Positions 46,130 to 57,250 of a DNA stretch of 64,000 nucleotides are shown here, in pieces; positions within the stretch are counted from its first letter, which is position 1, and every line of letters begins with the position of its first letter. The notes under the pieces are model-generated. The model was not told where the DNA came from. It saw nothing but the letters and a program-made list of their open reading frames with translations, and did not search any database. The stretch spans positions 58,451,997 through 58,515,996 of the forward strand of contig OW799237.1 of assembly GCA_941918925.1 (NCBI GenBank), given 5' to 3'. The stretch comes from Phyto melanocephala (lineage: Eukaryota; Arthropoda; Insecta; Diptera; Rhinophoridae). The translations under genes and the position numbers were made by a program.

Positions 46130-46988
46130 CGGAAACCATTTTCTCATATAGCTGAGTACCAGCATTAAGGGATTTTTTATCAATTATTTTGTCGTAATCT
46201 GTACGAATAAAATCTAATAGACCACTATCACCGAATGCTCCCCATTCGGTGTTTATTAAAACATTCTTATTTGTTTTGTATTCTGGCTCTAGCAAATCGA
46301 CATTCTCAACGCGTTCAACATAGCAGGCATTGCAACCGGTACCAACGATCACACCAATACGACACTCTGGATTACGATGAGCACATGACATTAGAGTGCC
46401 TGTAGTGTCGTTAAGTATTGCCATAACATGAATCTCGCTATCTCCTCTGCGAGCAATGGCCTCTTTAAGTAAAATTCCAACATCCTCCTGCTCTACACCT
46501 GAACATTGAAATCCCTTAGTCCAACGTACCAATATAGCTTTCGTCAAACCAAGTTGAATGCATGGAAATGAGAATGTAAAGCCTAATGGCAAATGATCAC
46601 TGGCCACTTTATACTGTTCCACAAAAGTAGCCAAACAGTGAGCGATATGATCAAACAGTTGTTTACCGGGTCCCAACATTAATTCCTTAGGTATGGCATA
46701 AATCCTTGATTCCACAACAGCCTCATGATGGCCCTTTAAAGTTACTAGCAGGACACGAAAATTTGTTCCACCCAGATCCAAAGCCAAATATTTGCCAACC
46801 TCATCGCCAGTGGGCAAGTTCTGCACGTAGGTCACATAGCACTTTGTATCTGCCTGATTGTGTTCTGTCTGTGACAAGCCCTTGCTTATTTCATTGCAAA
46901 AACGTTTAAATACTTCCTGTAATTGAGAGTTACTAAGTACCAAAGGCTTAAGAAATTCTTTGAGACGTTCGTCTTGCATTGCGTTCAA
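46130..46988 (-). CDS. Hex-C: Hexokinase, exon 1 (N-terminal two thirds)
   Basis: ATP-dependent hexokinase, which phosphorylates glucose and other hexoses in the cytosol as the first step of glycolysis. The exon encodes 286 codons plus one base, from MNAMQDERLKEFLK to EKMVSG. Visible motifs in order are the phosphate-binding LALDLGGTNFRVL (about residue 70), the sugar-binding FTFSFPCIQ with WTKGFQCSGV, the catalytic-Asp motif NDTTGTLMSC (usually NDTVGT), the second ATP motif VGTGCNACYVE and NTEWGAFGD. The donor G|GTAAGT lies at 46130/46129, phase 1. With exon 2 the protein is 456 aa, normal for a single-domain insect hexokinase. The paralogue assignment is tentative: it relies on my memory that fly Hex-C (CG8094) and the AGGF1 homologue (CG8079) have neighbouring gene numbers. 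The gene is antisense to, and probably inside an intron of, the AGGF1-like gene. Confidence 0.93.
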
Positions 46989-48158
46989 TGTATTTTTTAT
47001 GTTTTATTTGAAATTTGATTCGCAGAACAAATGCCCACTCCTTTGTTTACACTATTATTAAATGGTTTTATACTGTAACTGCAGATTAAATTGCAAATAA
47101 ATTCCGGTCATAGATTTTAATAAATATTTCACTTTCAACTATTATTATTTTTTCTGTATGGAAGCTTTATTGCGAAATATCGCTGCCAGAGCACTGTTTC
47201 TAGTGGCAGTGAAAACTAAATTGGTAAGAGTAGAATTTGTATCCGCAAACTTATTCGCAGTCATTTTCAAATATGCCTTAACAATGTTGGCTGGAATGAT
47301 TTGACTTTGATAAGAGTTTATTTTCTAATTGCTGTATTTTCTTACACATATTTGCGTATATATTTTATTACTTGGCGTGGTTTTTATGAGCGTTATAATA
47401 ATTGTGTAGTGTAGTTCTAAAGTAAGCTAACTTTGGTTCGTTCGTCATACTCTCTTTCTTCCACGAAAGGTGATAGAAAATTTTTATTTTTGATAAGACA
47501 ATAGATTCTAGCATTAACAAATATAAGGTATTTTGTAAATGATTGTGTTTCGAAAACAGCACCGCGAAAATAAAAAAATATTTATTGTAATTAACGAATA
47601 AATGTCGAGCGCTAAAACATAAGTAAATTTAGCGTACATTTATCCCTTAGCAAATTTGCTGCTTATCGTTCTTATTTCACTTATCTAAGCTCGTATAGAT
47701 TTTGTTTTATAAATAAACATGCTGGTGATTATGTCGCTTTGTTACTCATTATAGTAAAAATATTGAAATAAAAATGACAAAAGTGTAAAGTTAATAACTT
47801 AATGGTTTTCTTACACAAATAACTAAGTAAGTTTAGCTCCTTGTGTCCTTCGGATTCGATTTAGCTTTGTCCGTCTAATCTTCTGTAGAACAACCTTCTA
47901 ACAAACAAACTAGTCTTCAGCTGTAGTTTAATGTTGGCGAATAAAACGCTTAGAACGAAATGTAAAGAAATTCAATACTAAGCGAAAAAGTTTGGTCAAA
48001 ACAAAGTAAAGCGCCAAAAATTCAAGCCAATCTCTTAAACATTTTATCTGCAAGCTTTTATGCGCGAGTAATGTATTTTTTGGTATTTTGTCAAATTTGA
48101 TGCCAGAATTAAAAACAGGCCTAACAGGCTTATTGCAATAAAAATCATATTACAATTA
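46989..48158. other. Hexokinase upstream region
   Basis: This should contain the hexokinase promoter (minus strand). No TATA box or initiator can be assigned with confidence. On the plus strand a 48-codon ORF at 47158-47304 (MEALLRNIAARALFLVAV...) is hydrophobic and contains a possible donor after TKL; it is reported as a low-interest finding only. Confidence 0.4.
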
Positions 48159-48159
48159 T

Positions 48160-48550
48160 AAAGGGTGTCTAAATTTAAAGAATCAATGGTCCATGCAAAT
48201 TTCAGCTGGGAGATGATCCGAAGATTTTTGGGGCAGTAAATTTAGGATTAAGACGGTTCCAACAGGATGATGTCACTTGCCACACATCAATAGAATCAAT
48301 GGATTTTTTAAAAGAAAAGTTCCAAAATCGCATTATTTCTCATAGAAGACAAATTAATTGGCCACCAAGAGCGTGCGATTTGACATCTTTAGACTATTTT
48401 TGTGGGGGAAATTGAAAGTGTACAGCAACGATCCCACAACAGTTTAAAAGCTTAAAAACAACATTATCGAGTAGTTTATTTGAAAAACGCTATTGAGAAT
48501 TTCGGTAAAATAATGGAAGCTTACCAAACCAGTAGGGGGATCAGATAATT
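48160..48550 (+). pseudogene. Mariner remnant (second and third catalytic motifs)
   Basis: The left end AAAGGGTGTCTAAATTTAAA resembles a mariner TIR. The frame near 48260 reads FQQDDVTCHTSIESMDFLKE then INWPPRACDLTSLDYF, the second and third catalytic Asp motifs, again with 41 residues between. Stops follow. The N-terminal half is missing. It abuts the DD37E copy at 48573. Confidence 0.8.
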
Positions 48551-48572
48551 TTTAATTTTTTACCGGAACGTA

Positions 48573-49870
48573 AAGAATGAGATCGATAAAACCCTAACAC
48601 GAATAAAACGCAATAACTTTGAAACGAATTAATCCATTTTAATGAAAATAGCGTGGTTTAACAATAAAATAACAGTAAATTAAAATATTAATGCTTTTTG
48701 TAAAAATTCAGCTTTTTTTGATGAACTGTTTCACCTTTTCCGGAATTGAGACCATGAGGGTTTTTATGGTATCCTTAGTAACTTTATTGCTGGAATAAGA
48801 CCATTTCTGGGAAAAAAATTTAGTAGTATTAGCAACTTGTTTTGTATCCTTCAGCACTCTTTTGACTAAAGCCCAGTAACGTTCGATGGGCCTTAGTTCT
48901 GGACAATTAGGTGGATTTGCTTCTTTTGGCACTACCACTATATTATTTGTTTCATACCATTCTGCTGCAGATTTACTATAATGACACGACGCTTGGTTGG
49001 GCCAAAAATATGTTGACTTATTGTGTTTTCGTATGAATGGAAGCAACCTCTTCTGCAAGCACTCCTTGATGTAAATATCAGTGTTGATAGTCCCAGTAGT
49101 AATAAATTTACTGCTTCTTTCTCCGCACGTGCATATAGCTTGCCAAACTAAGTACTTCTTTGGAAACTTTGTCTTTTTTTGGAACTTAAATTGGTCATCG
49201 ACATTACCTCTTCCATCGGCCACATAATAACTTCGCCCTGGGAGCTGAGAAAAGTCGGCAAGAACGTAAGTCTCATCATTCATAATACAACACTCATATT
49301 TGTTGATAAAATTTCTAAGCAGTTCTTTGGCACGACTTTTTGCATCCAAGTTTTTCTTCGAATTTCTGTCTGGCACTTTCTGAACTTTGTAGGACTTAAG
49401 GCCTTCATATCTTTTAACCTTCCTTACAAAAAAATCGGAACAGTTTGCTTTTAAGGCGGCTTTACGGTTTGAGAGGTTGGGATTTTGGTTTAGAAGACTA
49501 ACAATCTTTGAAGCTAACTGTGGATCAGTTATACCTTTTTTAGCTCCACTTCCAGCTTTCCTTTTAATACTACGACGTTCGTTATACACTTTTATCACAC
49601 GCGAAACTGTTTGTCGTGACACCTTTATCTCATTTGCAATAGATTTGTAAGTACGACTGGGATTTTTTAAAAAAATTGTTATTATTTTTTCACGCACTTT
49701 TTCTTCGGAATCCATTTTCAAACAAACTAATAATCCGATTATGCTATTATTTTGTACACATAATTTGACAAGTTTTTAAATGCAAACTTGATCATAAACA
49801 GTTATAATTTTTGTGCATGAAGAAAGGTGGAATTAAAAATGTGTGTTAAGGTTTCACTGATCTCATTCTT
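48573..49870 (-). mobile_element. DD37E (ITm) element, copy 2, 1298 bp, full length
   Basis: The TIRs are AAGAATGAGATCGATAAAAC (left) and, inverted, AAGAATGAGATCAGTGAAAC (right). TA lies at 48571-48572 and 49871-49872. Near-identity with the copy at 40836 shows recent movement of the family. Confidence 0.94.
48708..49721 (-). CDS. DD37E transposase, open reading frame with Asp-to-Asn at the second catalytic site
   Basis: 337 codons run without interruption. Residues 1-110 contain two helix-turn-helix-like regions (NPSRTYKSIANEIKVSRQTV and NPNLSNRKAALKANCSD). The catalytic domain has IMNDETYVLADF (Asp before Glu retained), YLVWQAICTCGERSSKF, FWPNQASCHYSKSAAEWYE and NPPNCPELRPIERYWALVK. The motif spacing of 37 residues and the RPIE..W ending identify the mosquito-type DD37E branch of IS630-Tc1-mariner. 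In active relatives the middle motif is, as I recall, WPDxASCHY; here both window copies have Asn. The protein may bind ends but should be catalytically dead unless this Asn is tolerated. It is the best-preserved TE gene in the window. Confidence 0.92.
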   Translation of the reverse strand: MKMDSEEKVREKIITIFLKNPSRTYKSIANEIKVSRQTVSRVIKVYNERRSIKRKAGSGAKKGITDPQLASKIVSLLNQNPNLSNRKAALKANCSDFFVRKVKRYEGLKSYKVQKVPDRNSKKNLDAKSRAKELLRNFINKYECCIMNDETYVLADFSQLPGRSYYVADGRGNVDDQFKFQKKTKFPKKYLVWQAICTCGERSSKFITTGTINTDIYIKECLQKRLLPFIRKHNKSTYFWPNQASCHYSKSAAEWYETNNIVVVPKEANPPNCPELRPIERYWALVKRVLKDTKQVANTTKFFSQKWSYSSNKVTKDTIKTLMVSIPEKVKQFIKKS

Positions 49871-49872
49871 TA

Positions 49873-50410
49873 TTTGTAATGAAATTATTTTTAATATCTC
49901 AAAAGAAACACTTCTTTTTAAACTAAAATGATATCTCAAATTTGGACATCCTTACCAGTTATACGGCAGATTGTTTTCATACCCAGCAAAATAACACATT
50001 ACAAAATAATGAGTTGAAAGTACTAGAAAAAAGTTCTTCATTACTTACAATTTGGCATCTAAACCCATTATTTTAACACGGCGATGACATTGGACGCAAG
50101 TACTTACAACGCTCGCTTACAAATAGGGACTTAAATAAGTATTTACCACCCTCGCTTACAAATAGCGACTCGTAAAAGTACTTATTACAGTCGTTTATAA
50201 GTACTTACTTTTATAGCAATATATTAGTACTTGATTTTAATAGCCTAAATGACCTATTACTATTATGGACTTAAAGAAGTCGGAAAAATTCGGTTAGATT
50301 ATTCTGCGATACGTTAATTTGAAATTTAAAAATCAGTTAAAATCTGTAAGCCATCACTTTGTTAATGCAATGCTCTGCCGCTGTTGTCAAAATAATTATT
50401 ACTTATACCC
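49873..50410. other. Unassigned intronic DNA with short direct repeats
   Basis: Around 50090-50220 the words CTCGCTTACAAATAG and AAGTACTTA recur two to four times about 50 bp apart. No gene is seen. Confidence 0.5.
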
Positions 50411-50592
50411 ATGGTGTAATTATACAAGGTGGCGGTGCCAGCCCAGCTGATTATTTTTTTGTGTTCTGGAGTATGTCAAACTACATATTTAAAAAATGAT
50501 TTCAACTCCGGAAATTGTCAAACTCTATAAATTAAAAGACAGAGACAAAAATTGCTCTCCTTTACGCTATCACCTTATGTTATTACACCATG
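50411..50592. mobile_element. 182-bp MITE with 9-bp target duplication (copy 2)
   Basis: The ends ATGGTGTAAT and ATTACACCAT are inverted. CTTATACCC lies immediately outside both ends (50402-50410 and 50593-50601). It shares its body with the copy at 24303-24483. A 9-bp duplication is typical of Mutator-like elements, but ends this short do not prove it. Confidence 0.85.
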
Positions 50593-50879
50593 CTTATACC
50601 CTAAGCGTGTTAAACTAAATGAGAATTTTAAAAAGGTATGTAAATCAGTAATGGAGAAGTGTTGTTTTACTTCTACAGAGCCACGAACTATTTTTAGTTA
50701 CTATTACAACAAGTAAGAGCACTATAGTTTAACAAGTGAAATAAAACAAACAAAATAAAAGCAATCGATCTTCATAATTTTCAATCACTTTTCAACTATT
50801 TACAGAAAATAAAATAATTCTATTTTGGAGCGCATTTTAAAAATTTTTTCATATATTTTTTTTTTTTTTTTTCTGACTT
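50593..50879. other. Unassigned intronic DNA
   Basis: No feature is seen except a poly-T run at 50850-50872. Confidence 0.4.
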
Positions 50880-51450
50880 TGAAATTAATTGGCAGAGGTA
50901 CGTAACCAAATAGCCAGGGTATTCCACGTTGGTTCCGGCTCCGTAAATCGACCTATACCTCTGTATAGGAAGTCGGAGGCACTTGAACAATAATTAAATC
51001 CTGAGTTTTATGGTTCTCCTCCAGTTAAAAAACACGTCAGTTCAGTCACCGCAAGTCGACCTATACCATTGTATAGGAAGTCGGAGACATCTGAACAAAT
51101 AATTATACTGAGTTTTATGGAACTCCTCCAGTTAGCGTTGAGTTTAATTGGTACTCCTCCAGTTACGAAAATGAGTTTGGTTGGTACTCCTCCAGTTGTA
51201 AATTTTGAGTTTAGTTGGTACTCCTCCAGTTAATCCAATTAAAATTAATGCACGTGGTTAATTGTAGAATAGTCTGGAAACTGTATCCAAAGCACAGTTA
51301 CGCGACGCCACACAATTAACCACGCGAGAGTGAGACGTAAAACTCTCGAAGACGGATGAAAAGGACGGCCTGATTGCCCTTAAGAAATAATGGCAATGAC
51401 GCGCGAGCTCTTGACCCGACCAGAGCTGTAATACGACTGAAAATTTTTTC
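50880..51450. repeat. GC-richer segment with CTCCTCCAGTT tandem repeats
   Basis: CTCCTCCAGTT occurs five times between 51018 and 51235, mostly inside a ~40-bp unit GAGTTTxGTTGGTACTCCTCCAGTTA. A ~110-bp block with TCGACCTATACC and TGTATAGGAAGTCGGAG is duplicated at about 50947 and 51057. Flanking GTGGTTAATTGT and ACAATTAACCACGCG form an inverted pair (51254 and 51311). Base composition differs from the surroundings. It may be the leader or end of a retroelement, but no coding sequence supports that. Confidence 0.6.
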
Positions 51451-52314
51451 ATACAAACAAAAACAGCTGATATACAGTGTGTGAAAAAAATACTTCAAAT
51501 AAAAGTATTAAAAAATACTTAAGGAAATACACTTATTTCTACTAGAAAAAAATTTTATTTTCAAAAAATGTATTGGACATACTGTGAGTTAAAACCTGAT
51601 TACACAAAACTTGTAGTGTGAAAGCAAAGTCATCAGCTGTTAGTGGTTAAAATACTAAAACCAGGTTTCAACTTTAAGTCTGAAAACTCTTTAACTCTTA
51701 TCAAAAGTTGCTATGTTTTTGCATTATCAAATGAATTTTGTACACATTAAAAAACTGTAAATAAAAGTGTGATTTTTGTAACATTAAACGTTGCACATTG
51801 TATATTCGCTCTTGTGTTTTTACTTGTTTTGTTCACGTTAATGTTTTGACTATTTTTGGTGTAAGAGAAATCATATAACATTTTCCAAAACTAGTGTTTA
51901 CGCTTATTTTGTCAAATTGACTGAATTCCTTAATACTAAATTTACACCTGTGCAAAATCTAGAACGTAAATTATAAAAAAAACACATTAAAGAATAAAAT
52001 TGTCATTTATTTTTCATTTTGTTTATTACTGCTAAATACATTTTAAGATATCTTTCATATTTTCATCAGTAGTTTTCGTTATAACAAAATCTTGCAAAAT
52101 CCAAAAAAAAAATGTTGTTAATCTAATCTACCACATTGACGGCAGGTCTTAATTCAATATAATTACTGTAGTTTTTCTAAAAGAAATGTATTTGCACTAA
52201 AAATATACAAACTCCATTTATGCTATTCGCAATTATTTACATACAAAAATTAGTTTTTGTATTCTTTGAAAATGAAATGGAATGACCTCTATAATCATAC
52301 AATTCAATCACTCA
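51451..52314. other. Unassigned intronic DNA
   Basis: AT-rich; no ORF or repeat family is recognised. Confidence 0.4.
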
Positions 52315-52445
52315 ATCAAAATTCTCGTTTTGTTTGTTAAACTGTGAAATGAAAAGTTTTTAAATATCATCATATCAAATGGTGTAACCATACGTTTTCT
52401 TTACAATATCTTTTCATTTCATTGTTTCACAGAACGATAATTGAT
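52315..52445. mobile_element. Fold-back MITE (copy 3)
   Basis: It contains AATTCTCGTTTTG, ACTGTGAAATGAAAAGTTTT, centre AAATGGTGTAACCATACG, and right arm TTTTCATTTCATTGTTTCAC with AGAACGATAATTGA. It is the same family as 4030-4151, with small insertions. Confidence 0.8.
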
Positions 52446-52464
52446 CCGCCGATTATAAGATGTA

Positions 52465-54296
52465 CAGTAGTGGTCACAAATTTAGGGCACTCATATTATT
52501 CAAACAAAACTCTATTTCATTTATCAATAATTTGAAACAACTTAAAAAAAATATATTATAGATTTAAACATAAGATTGCGTGTTTTATAAAACTGCATCA
52601 ATTTTATAGTTCAATTACCAGCAAAAAGAAAACGTAAAAAATTAATAAAGGAGTTGACTGAAATTTAGCTAGAAATTAAATTTATCGCTATGTTTTTAAA
52701 AAAGTGTCCAATATTTTGTAGGAAATCCTTTGTTTTTTAATACCTCAGAGCATATTTTGGGCAAGATGCATTAAATTTCATAAAAGTGGCTTATAATCAT
52801 GATTGCGTGGTTTGGGGGTGTGTTGCATGTGTTGGAGTCGCCATACATATATTTTACCATCACTATCAAACAAACACTTTAAAGAATATTTTTCAATAAT
52901 TTCAGATTCTTATCGATACGCTCCTTTGTAAACTGGTTTATGTTATCAGTTGTATTTTTTGACACGTATAGTTTTTTTTTTTTTTTTTTTTTTTGAGAAA
53001 TACACTCTCACAAACTTTTTTCATTTAATCTTTGTCTAATGGTTTTAGAAGACATACCTACTCCATTTTGCTCTTCTAACTGCTTTTTATACCCTTCACA
53101 CAGTGAAAAAGGGTATATATAGGTTTGTCATTCCGTGTGAAATTTCTACAATTTTCATTTCCGACCCCATAAAGTATATATTTTCTGAAAGCTTATGAAT
53201 AGAGGAGTCGATTAAGCCCTGACCGTCTGTCCGTCTGTCCGTGTGTATGTTGAAATCAACTTTTTGAAGCCCCCCGACATAGGTTGGACCCGGGTAAGGT
53301 ATTAAAATATCAGAAATATTCGGGAGTAGATCGGTATTGAAAATCAGAAACATCGGTACATAAACAACTGAGATATGAGCAAAAACCCACGACCACCTCG
53401 ATTTTCTTTTCATAAAAACAACATTACAACAACAACATACATACATACAAACGTGTATTACTGGTTAGAGAAAACGTGGCATCGAATCCCAGCTGAGGCA
53501 AAAAAATTTTTTTTTAAATTTTTTTAAAATTTTTTTTTTTAATTTTTTTTTTATTTTTTTTTTATTTTTTATTTAATATATTATATATATTTTTATTATT
53601 ATTTTTTTTTTATTTTTTTTTTTTTAATTTTTTTTTATTTTTTTTTTGTTTTATATATATTATATATGTATATAATAATTTTTTTTTTTTAATTTTTTTT
53701 TTTAATTTTTTTTTTTTAATTTTTTTTTTATTTTTTATTTTTTTTTGTTTTTTTTAACATACATACGTGAATTTACTGTTATTGCATGACTACACGTTGT
53801 GAAGGGTATATAAGATTCGGCACGGCCGAATATAGCGCTTTTACTTGTTTTCTATAGAATAAGAAGCCATACAAGGTAAATTAATTGATATACGGAATAT
53901 AATGTTATCGTATTTAGGAGTACTTTTTCTCTTTTGGCGAGCTAGAGAAATATTGTTTGATTTTTTTTTTTTTTAACACCCGGAAGCTTTTGCTATAATG
54001 ACTTACACTTATTTCTTTAAAATATTAAACAGTGTTATTAAAGACAATACTAAATTTCTTGTAAAGAAAAAAAAAATTAATTTTACACAGTCTGCGTTTA
54101 ATAAGTGTCCGACACAAAATGCGTATACATTACATTTTCTAAATTTCTACGAAGATACAAACTGTCCTATAGTAAACCAAATAGCTATTTATGTTTAATG
54201 GAGTTGTTGCAATTTATCAATTAAAATTATTAAAATTGATAAATTTAAATACATATATATGATATGTAAAGTGCGATAAATTCATGACCACTACTG
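52465..54296 (-). mobile_element. Tc1-like element remnant with nested R repeat
   Basis: The termini CAGTAGTGGTCA and TGACCACTACTG are inverted and flanked by TA (52463-52464 and 54297-54298). On the minus strand, 52960-52690 shows decayed transposase pieces CLFDSDGKIYVWR and LKNKGFPTKYWTLF, which fit the Tc1 region between the first two catalytic motifs and the C-terminus. Frameshifts are present, and the R12 repeat (53086-53850) is inserted within. Confidence 0.75.
53086..53850 (+). repeat. R repeat (R12), nested
   Basis: Nearly identical in layout to R9: TTTATACCCTTCACACAGTG start, GTCTGTCCGTCTGTCCGTG, a T-rich centre at 53505-53755, and ATTCGGCACGGCCGAATATA then TTTACTTGTTT end. Confidence 0.85.
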
Positions 54297-54298
54297 TA

Positions 54299-54912
54299 GA
54301 TGAAACACTGTAATAAGCAACAAGTACATCTTATTGGTACCAAGTATAAAGGCCCTAACTCAAATAATTGTTACTTTACAGGAGAAGGTAAATTTTTATA
54401 AAAAATACAAGTTACGGCCTTTCTACTTGTAACAATTTATTTACTTTTTTTATTTGAAATCATTTGGTGAAAGCTATAAATAAAAACTTTAATATTTTTA
54501 TAAAGTTAATCACCCCATATATAAATATTATTTTTAATCTATTAGATTGAATTGGCTCCCTTGCATTAAAAAATTATCAATTTTATTTCATACGTAAACA
54601 CATAAAGAGTGAGCCAGAAGAAACTAATATTTGTATTAAATTAAATAAAACTTAAACCGTTCAATGTAAAATTTTTCAAAAACACGTAAATTTATTCAAA
54701 TGTTAACAAATACATTGAATATTAAAATATTGACATATTACTCGGTGTTTAGAAATTTTGGCTAAAGCCAAACTGACAACAGTAGCGTAGATTTTTACTT
54801 TTTTGTATAAATACCGTTCAAGGATATTGTTTAAATACCAATTGGAATGACGCAAAAGCGGACCTGTGCTGTTTTAAAAAAGTTAAACCTCGTTTTTATA
54901 GAAATTCCGTAA
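54299..54912. other. Unassigned intronic DNA
   Basis: No feature is recognised. Confidence 0.4.
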
Positions 54913-55140
54913 TTAAGTGTTAATCGTGCCAAAACTGCAAATGGCTTGCCACCCAAGAACATTCTTGGGAGGACCATATTGCGATCTGAAACTTTCTTTC
55001 ACCACTTTCAACCCAGAATTAGCTTTGGCTCTGCAAACAAAAGAATCAGAGCAGTTACCTTTACTAGCTGCTTTCTTATACTTCAGATATTTTTTAATGA
55101 AAATTAATGATTTAGAAAAGATAAAATTTTTATAAACTAA
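54913..55140 (-). pseudogene. Small DD37E transposase remnant
   Basis: The minus strand reads YKKAASKGNCSDSFVCRAKA, then NSGLKVVKESFRSQ, jumping to KNVLGWQAICSFGTINT. These match two separate stretches of the DD37E transposase (KAALKANCSDFFVRKVKRYE; YLVWQAICTCG..GTINT) with the part between deleted. Confidence 0.75.
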
Positions 55141-56194
55141 CATTATAAAAAAAAAACAATTTGTGTCCTTTTTTTGCACACTCTTTAGAACGCGCTTTGT
55201 AACAATTATTGGTATTTTCGGGATTAAATTCTCGTGTAATAAAATGTATAAAATACTATCAGATCTGCACTTAAACAATAAATATTAGCGATAACTTTTT
55301 GCCCTAACTACTTATCACTTAAAAAGATTTGTATTCATTATTATTATTTTTTTTTTTAATTAATAAGAAATTGATTAAATGTCATAAATCGAATAATTAG
55401 AAACATTTCTCAGAGTACAAAATCAACATATTGTATGCAAAATCGTTAACACTTCTCTATTTGTTTTATAACATTTCGTAAAAACAGTGGTGAGAACTTT
55501 TAAGTAAAACATTTTTTTTCGTTAAATAATTAAAAATTATTAAATTAAAGTTGATGGCAGAGACCAAATATAAAAAAAATAGTTCAAGTTTTAAATCAAA
55601 AAAATCAATCAAAATCAAAAAAAAAAAAAAAAAAAACAATGTTGTGAAATAATGTTTTTGCAATAAACTTTTTTTCAATTTGCACTAAAAGCAAGTTATT
55701 TTTAGTTTTTGATTTTTTGATTAAAAATAATGAATTTTTAGTTTCCTTATATTTGACATAAGCCTAAGTTAACATAGCACATACTAAATGCAGTAACGAT
55801 ACAACTTAAAATTTTCCGAAATTTCCTTTCTATCATAAACTGATTCACAACACCCATCTCTTACTACTCTAAACTTTTCTTTCTGAAAACAACAACAAAA
55901 AATTTGTTTTTGTTTTCAACGTATTTGTACGAATGAAATTTCGCTTGGGTTTTCTTTCGACATCGTTGAACAGGCAGTAAGTGTTTTATTATTGCATATG
56001 TATGTAGGTAGGTACAGTATACTTCATTAACAAATCAAACAAAACAAGTGAAAAATTTTATTCATAGTATCGTATTCATACAAAATATTTTAGGTTGGTA
56101 CAGAAATTCGCAATTAAACCTTTAACAAATTTTAAATGTTTTTAATGAATTCGGCAGATCGCACATTCATATACGTACATATGTATCTTCTAAA
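55141..56194. other. Unassigned intronic DNA
   Basis: It contains A- and T-rich runs (poly-A at 55617-55636) and no supported gene. Confidence 0.4.
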
Positions 56195-56663
56195 TCTATA
56201 TTTATAAAAGTGAAACTCTGTGTGTGTGTGTGTGTTAGCTATAGACTCCGAAACTGTAAATCCGGTCGGACTTAAACTTTGGCAAGCTGTTGTACACATT
56301 CCAGGGAGTGTTTATGGGTGGTAAAAAGTGGGCGGGCCACGCTCATAAAAAATTAGTTATCATTTTTAGGTTCTTGCACTTGACCGATTATTCTGAAACT
56401 TTGCACACATATTGAACTCTCATGATTATATAATTTCGTGATTAGAAAAGTGAGCAGGGCCACGCCCATAAAAAATAAGTTATCATTTTAAGCTACTTGC
56501 ACTAGATCGATTTTTCTGAAACTTTGCACACACATATTGAGCTGTCATGACTATATAATTTCATGATTATAATAGTGGGCAGGGCCACGACCATAAGGAA
56601 AGTTATAATTTTTAGCATTTGTATTCATTAAGGCGCGTAGCAACGCGCGCCGGGCTTGGCTAA
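56195..56663 (+). mobile_element. Non-autonomous Helitron, copy D
   Basis: It starts TCTATATTTATAAAAGTGAA and ends GCGCGCCGGGCTTGGCTAA, between A and T. It has only about three internal units, so it is shorter than copies A-C. Confidence 0.85.
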
Positions 56664-57250
56664 TATTAGATAAAACAGACACGTCTGTTATAGGTTTTGG
56701 TTAGGTAGAACAGGCAGCTGTTGTGCAGCTCACTTGGGTTTATCTTTGTGATACCTGAATATGTGTATATATACCAATATACATATTTCACATTTTTTCA
56801 CTACAATTTTGTATTTTTACAGAAACTGAAGAGCATAATTTGGTAGCTGGAGGAAGTGATATAATATAATAATATTAGCTTTTTGTGCGCATAGCACCTC
56901 CTACTTTTAAAACATATAATTAATATTTGAGATAATCTATTAAAAAGTTTTTTTTTTTTTAAATTGTGTCCATTTAGAAATAATATGAATTTAAGATTAA
57001 GCGTTAGGTGCCTCTCACCTTTATTTTCTGGCATCGTAATAAAATTTACCATCTAATACATCCAATTCTGTTGCTTTTATGAGCTTTTGAATTTCATTGA
57101 TAGCAAAATATGTGAGAAGTGGGGAATTTAACTCATATATTTCAATATACAGTCATTTATTCTTCCAAGAGTTCATTATTAGTCCATACAGAAATTATAT
57201 GAATTTAATATAAAGCGTTATGTGGGAGGTAGGCGTTAAAGTGAGCTCTC
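56664..57250 (-). repeat. Diverged R5-type fragment with 288-bp unit remnants
   Basis: From about 56985 the sequence TTAAGCGTTAGGTGCCTCTC, then TCATTTATTCTTCCAAGAG and AAGCGTTATGTGGGAGGTAG, corresponds in reverse to two diverged units of the array at 15000-16975. Confidence 0.55.

Noticed and set aside
50880..51450. LTR of a retrotransposon
   Set aside because: No paired LTR, primer-binding site, polypurine tract or gag/pol sequence was found nearby.
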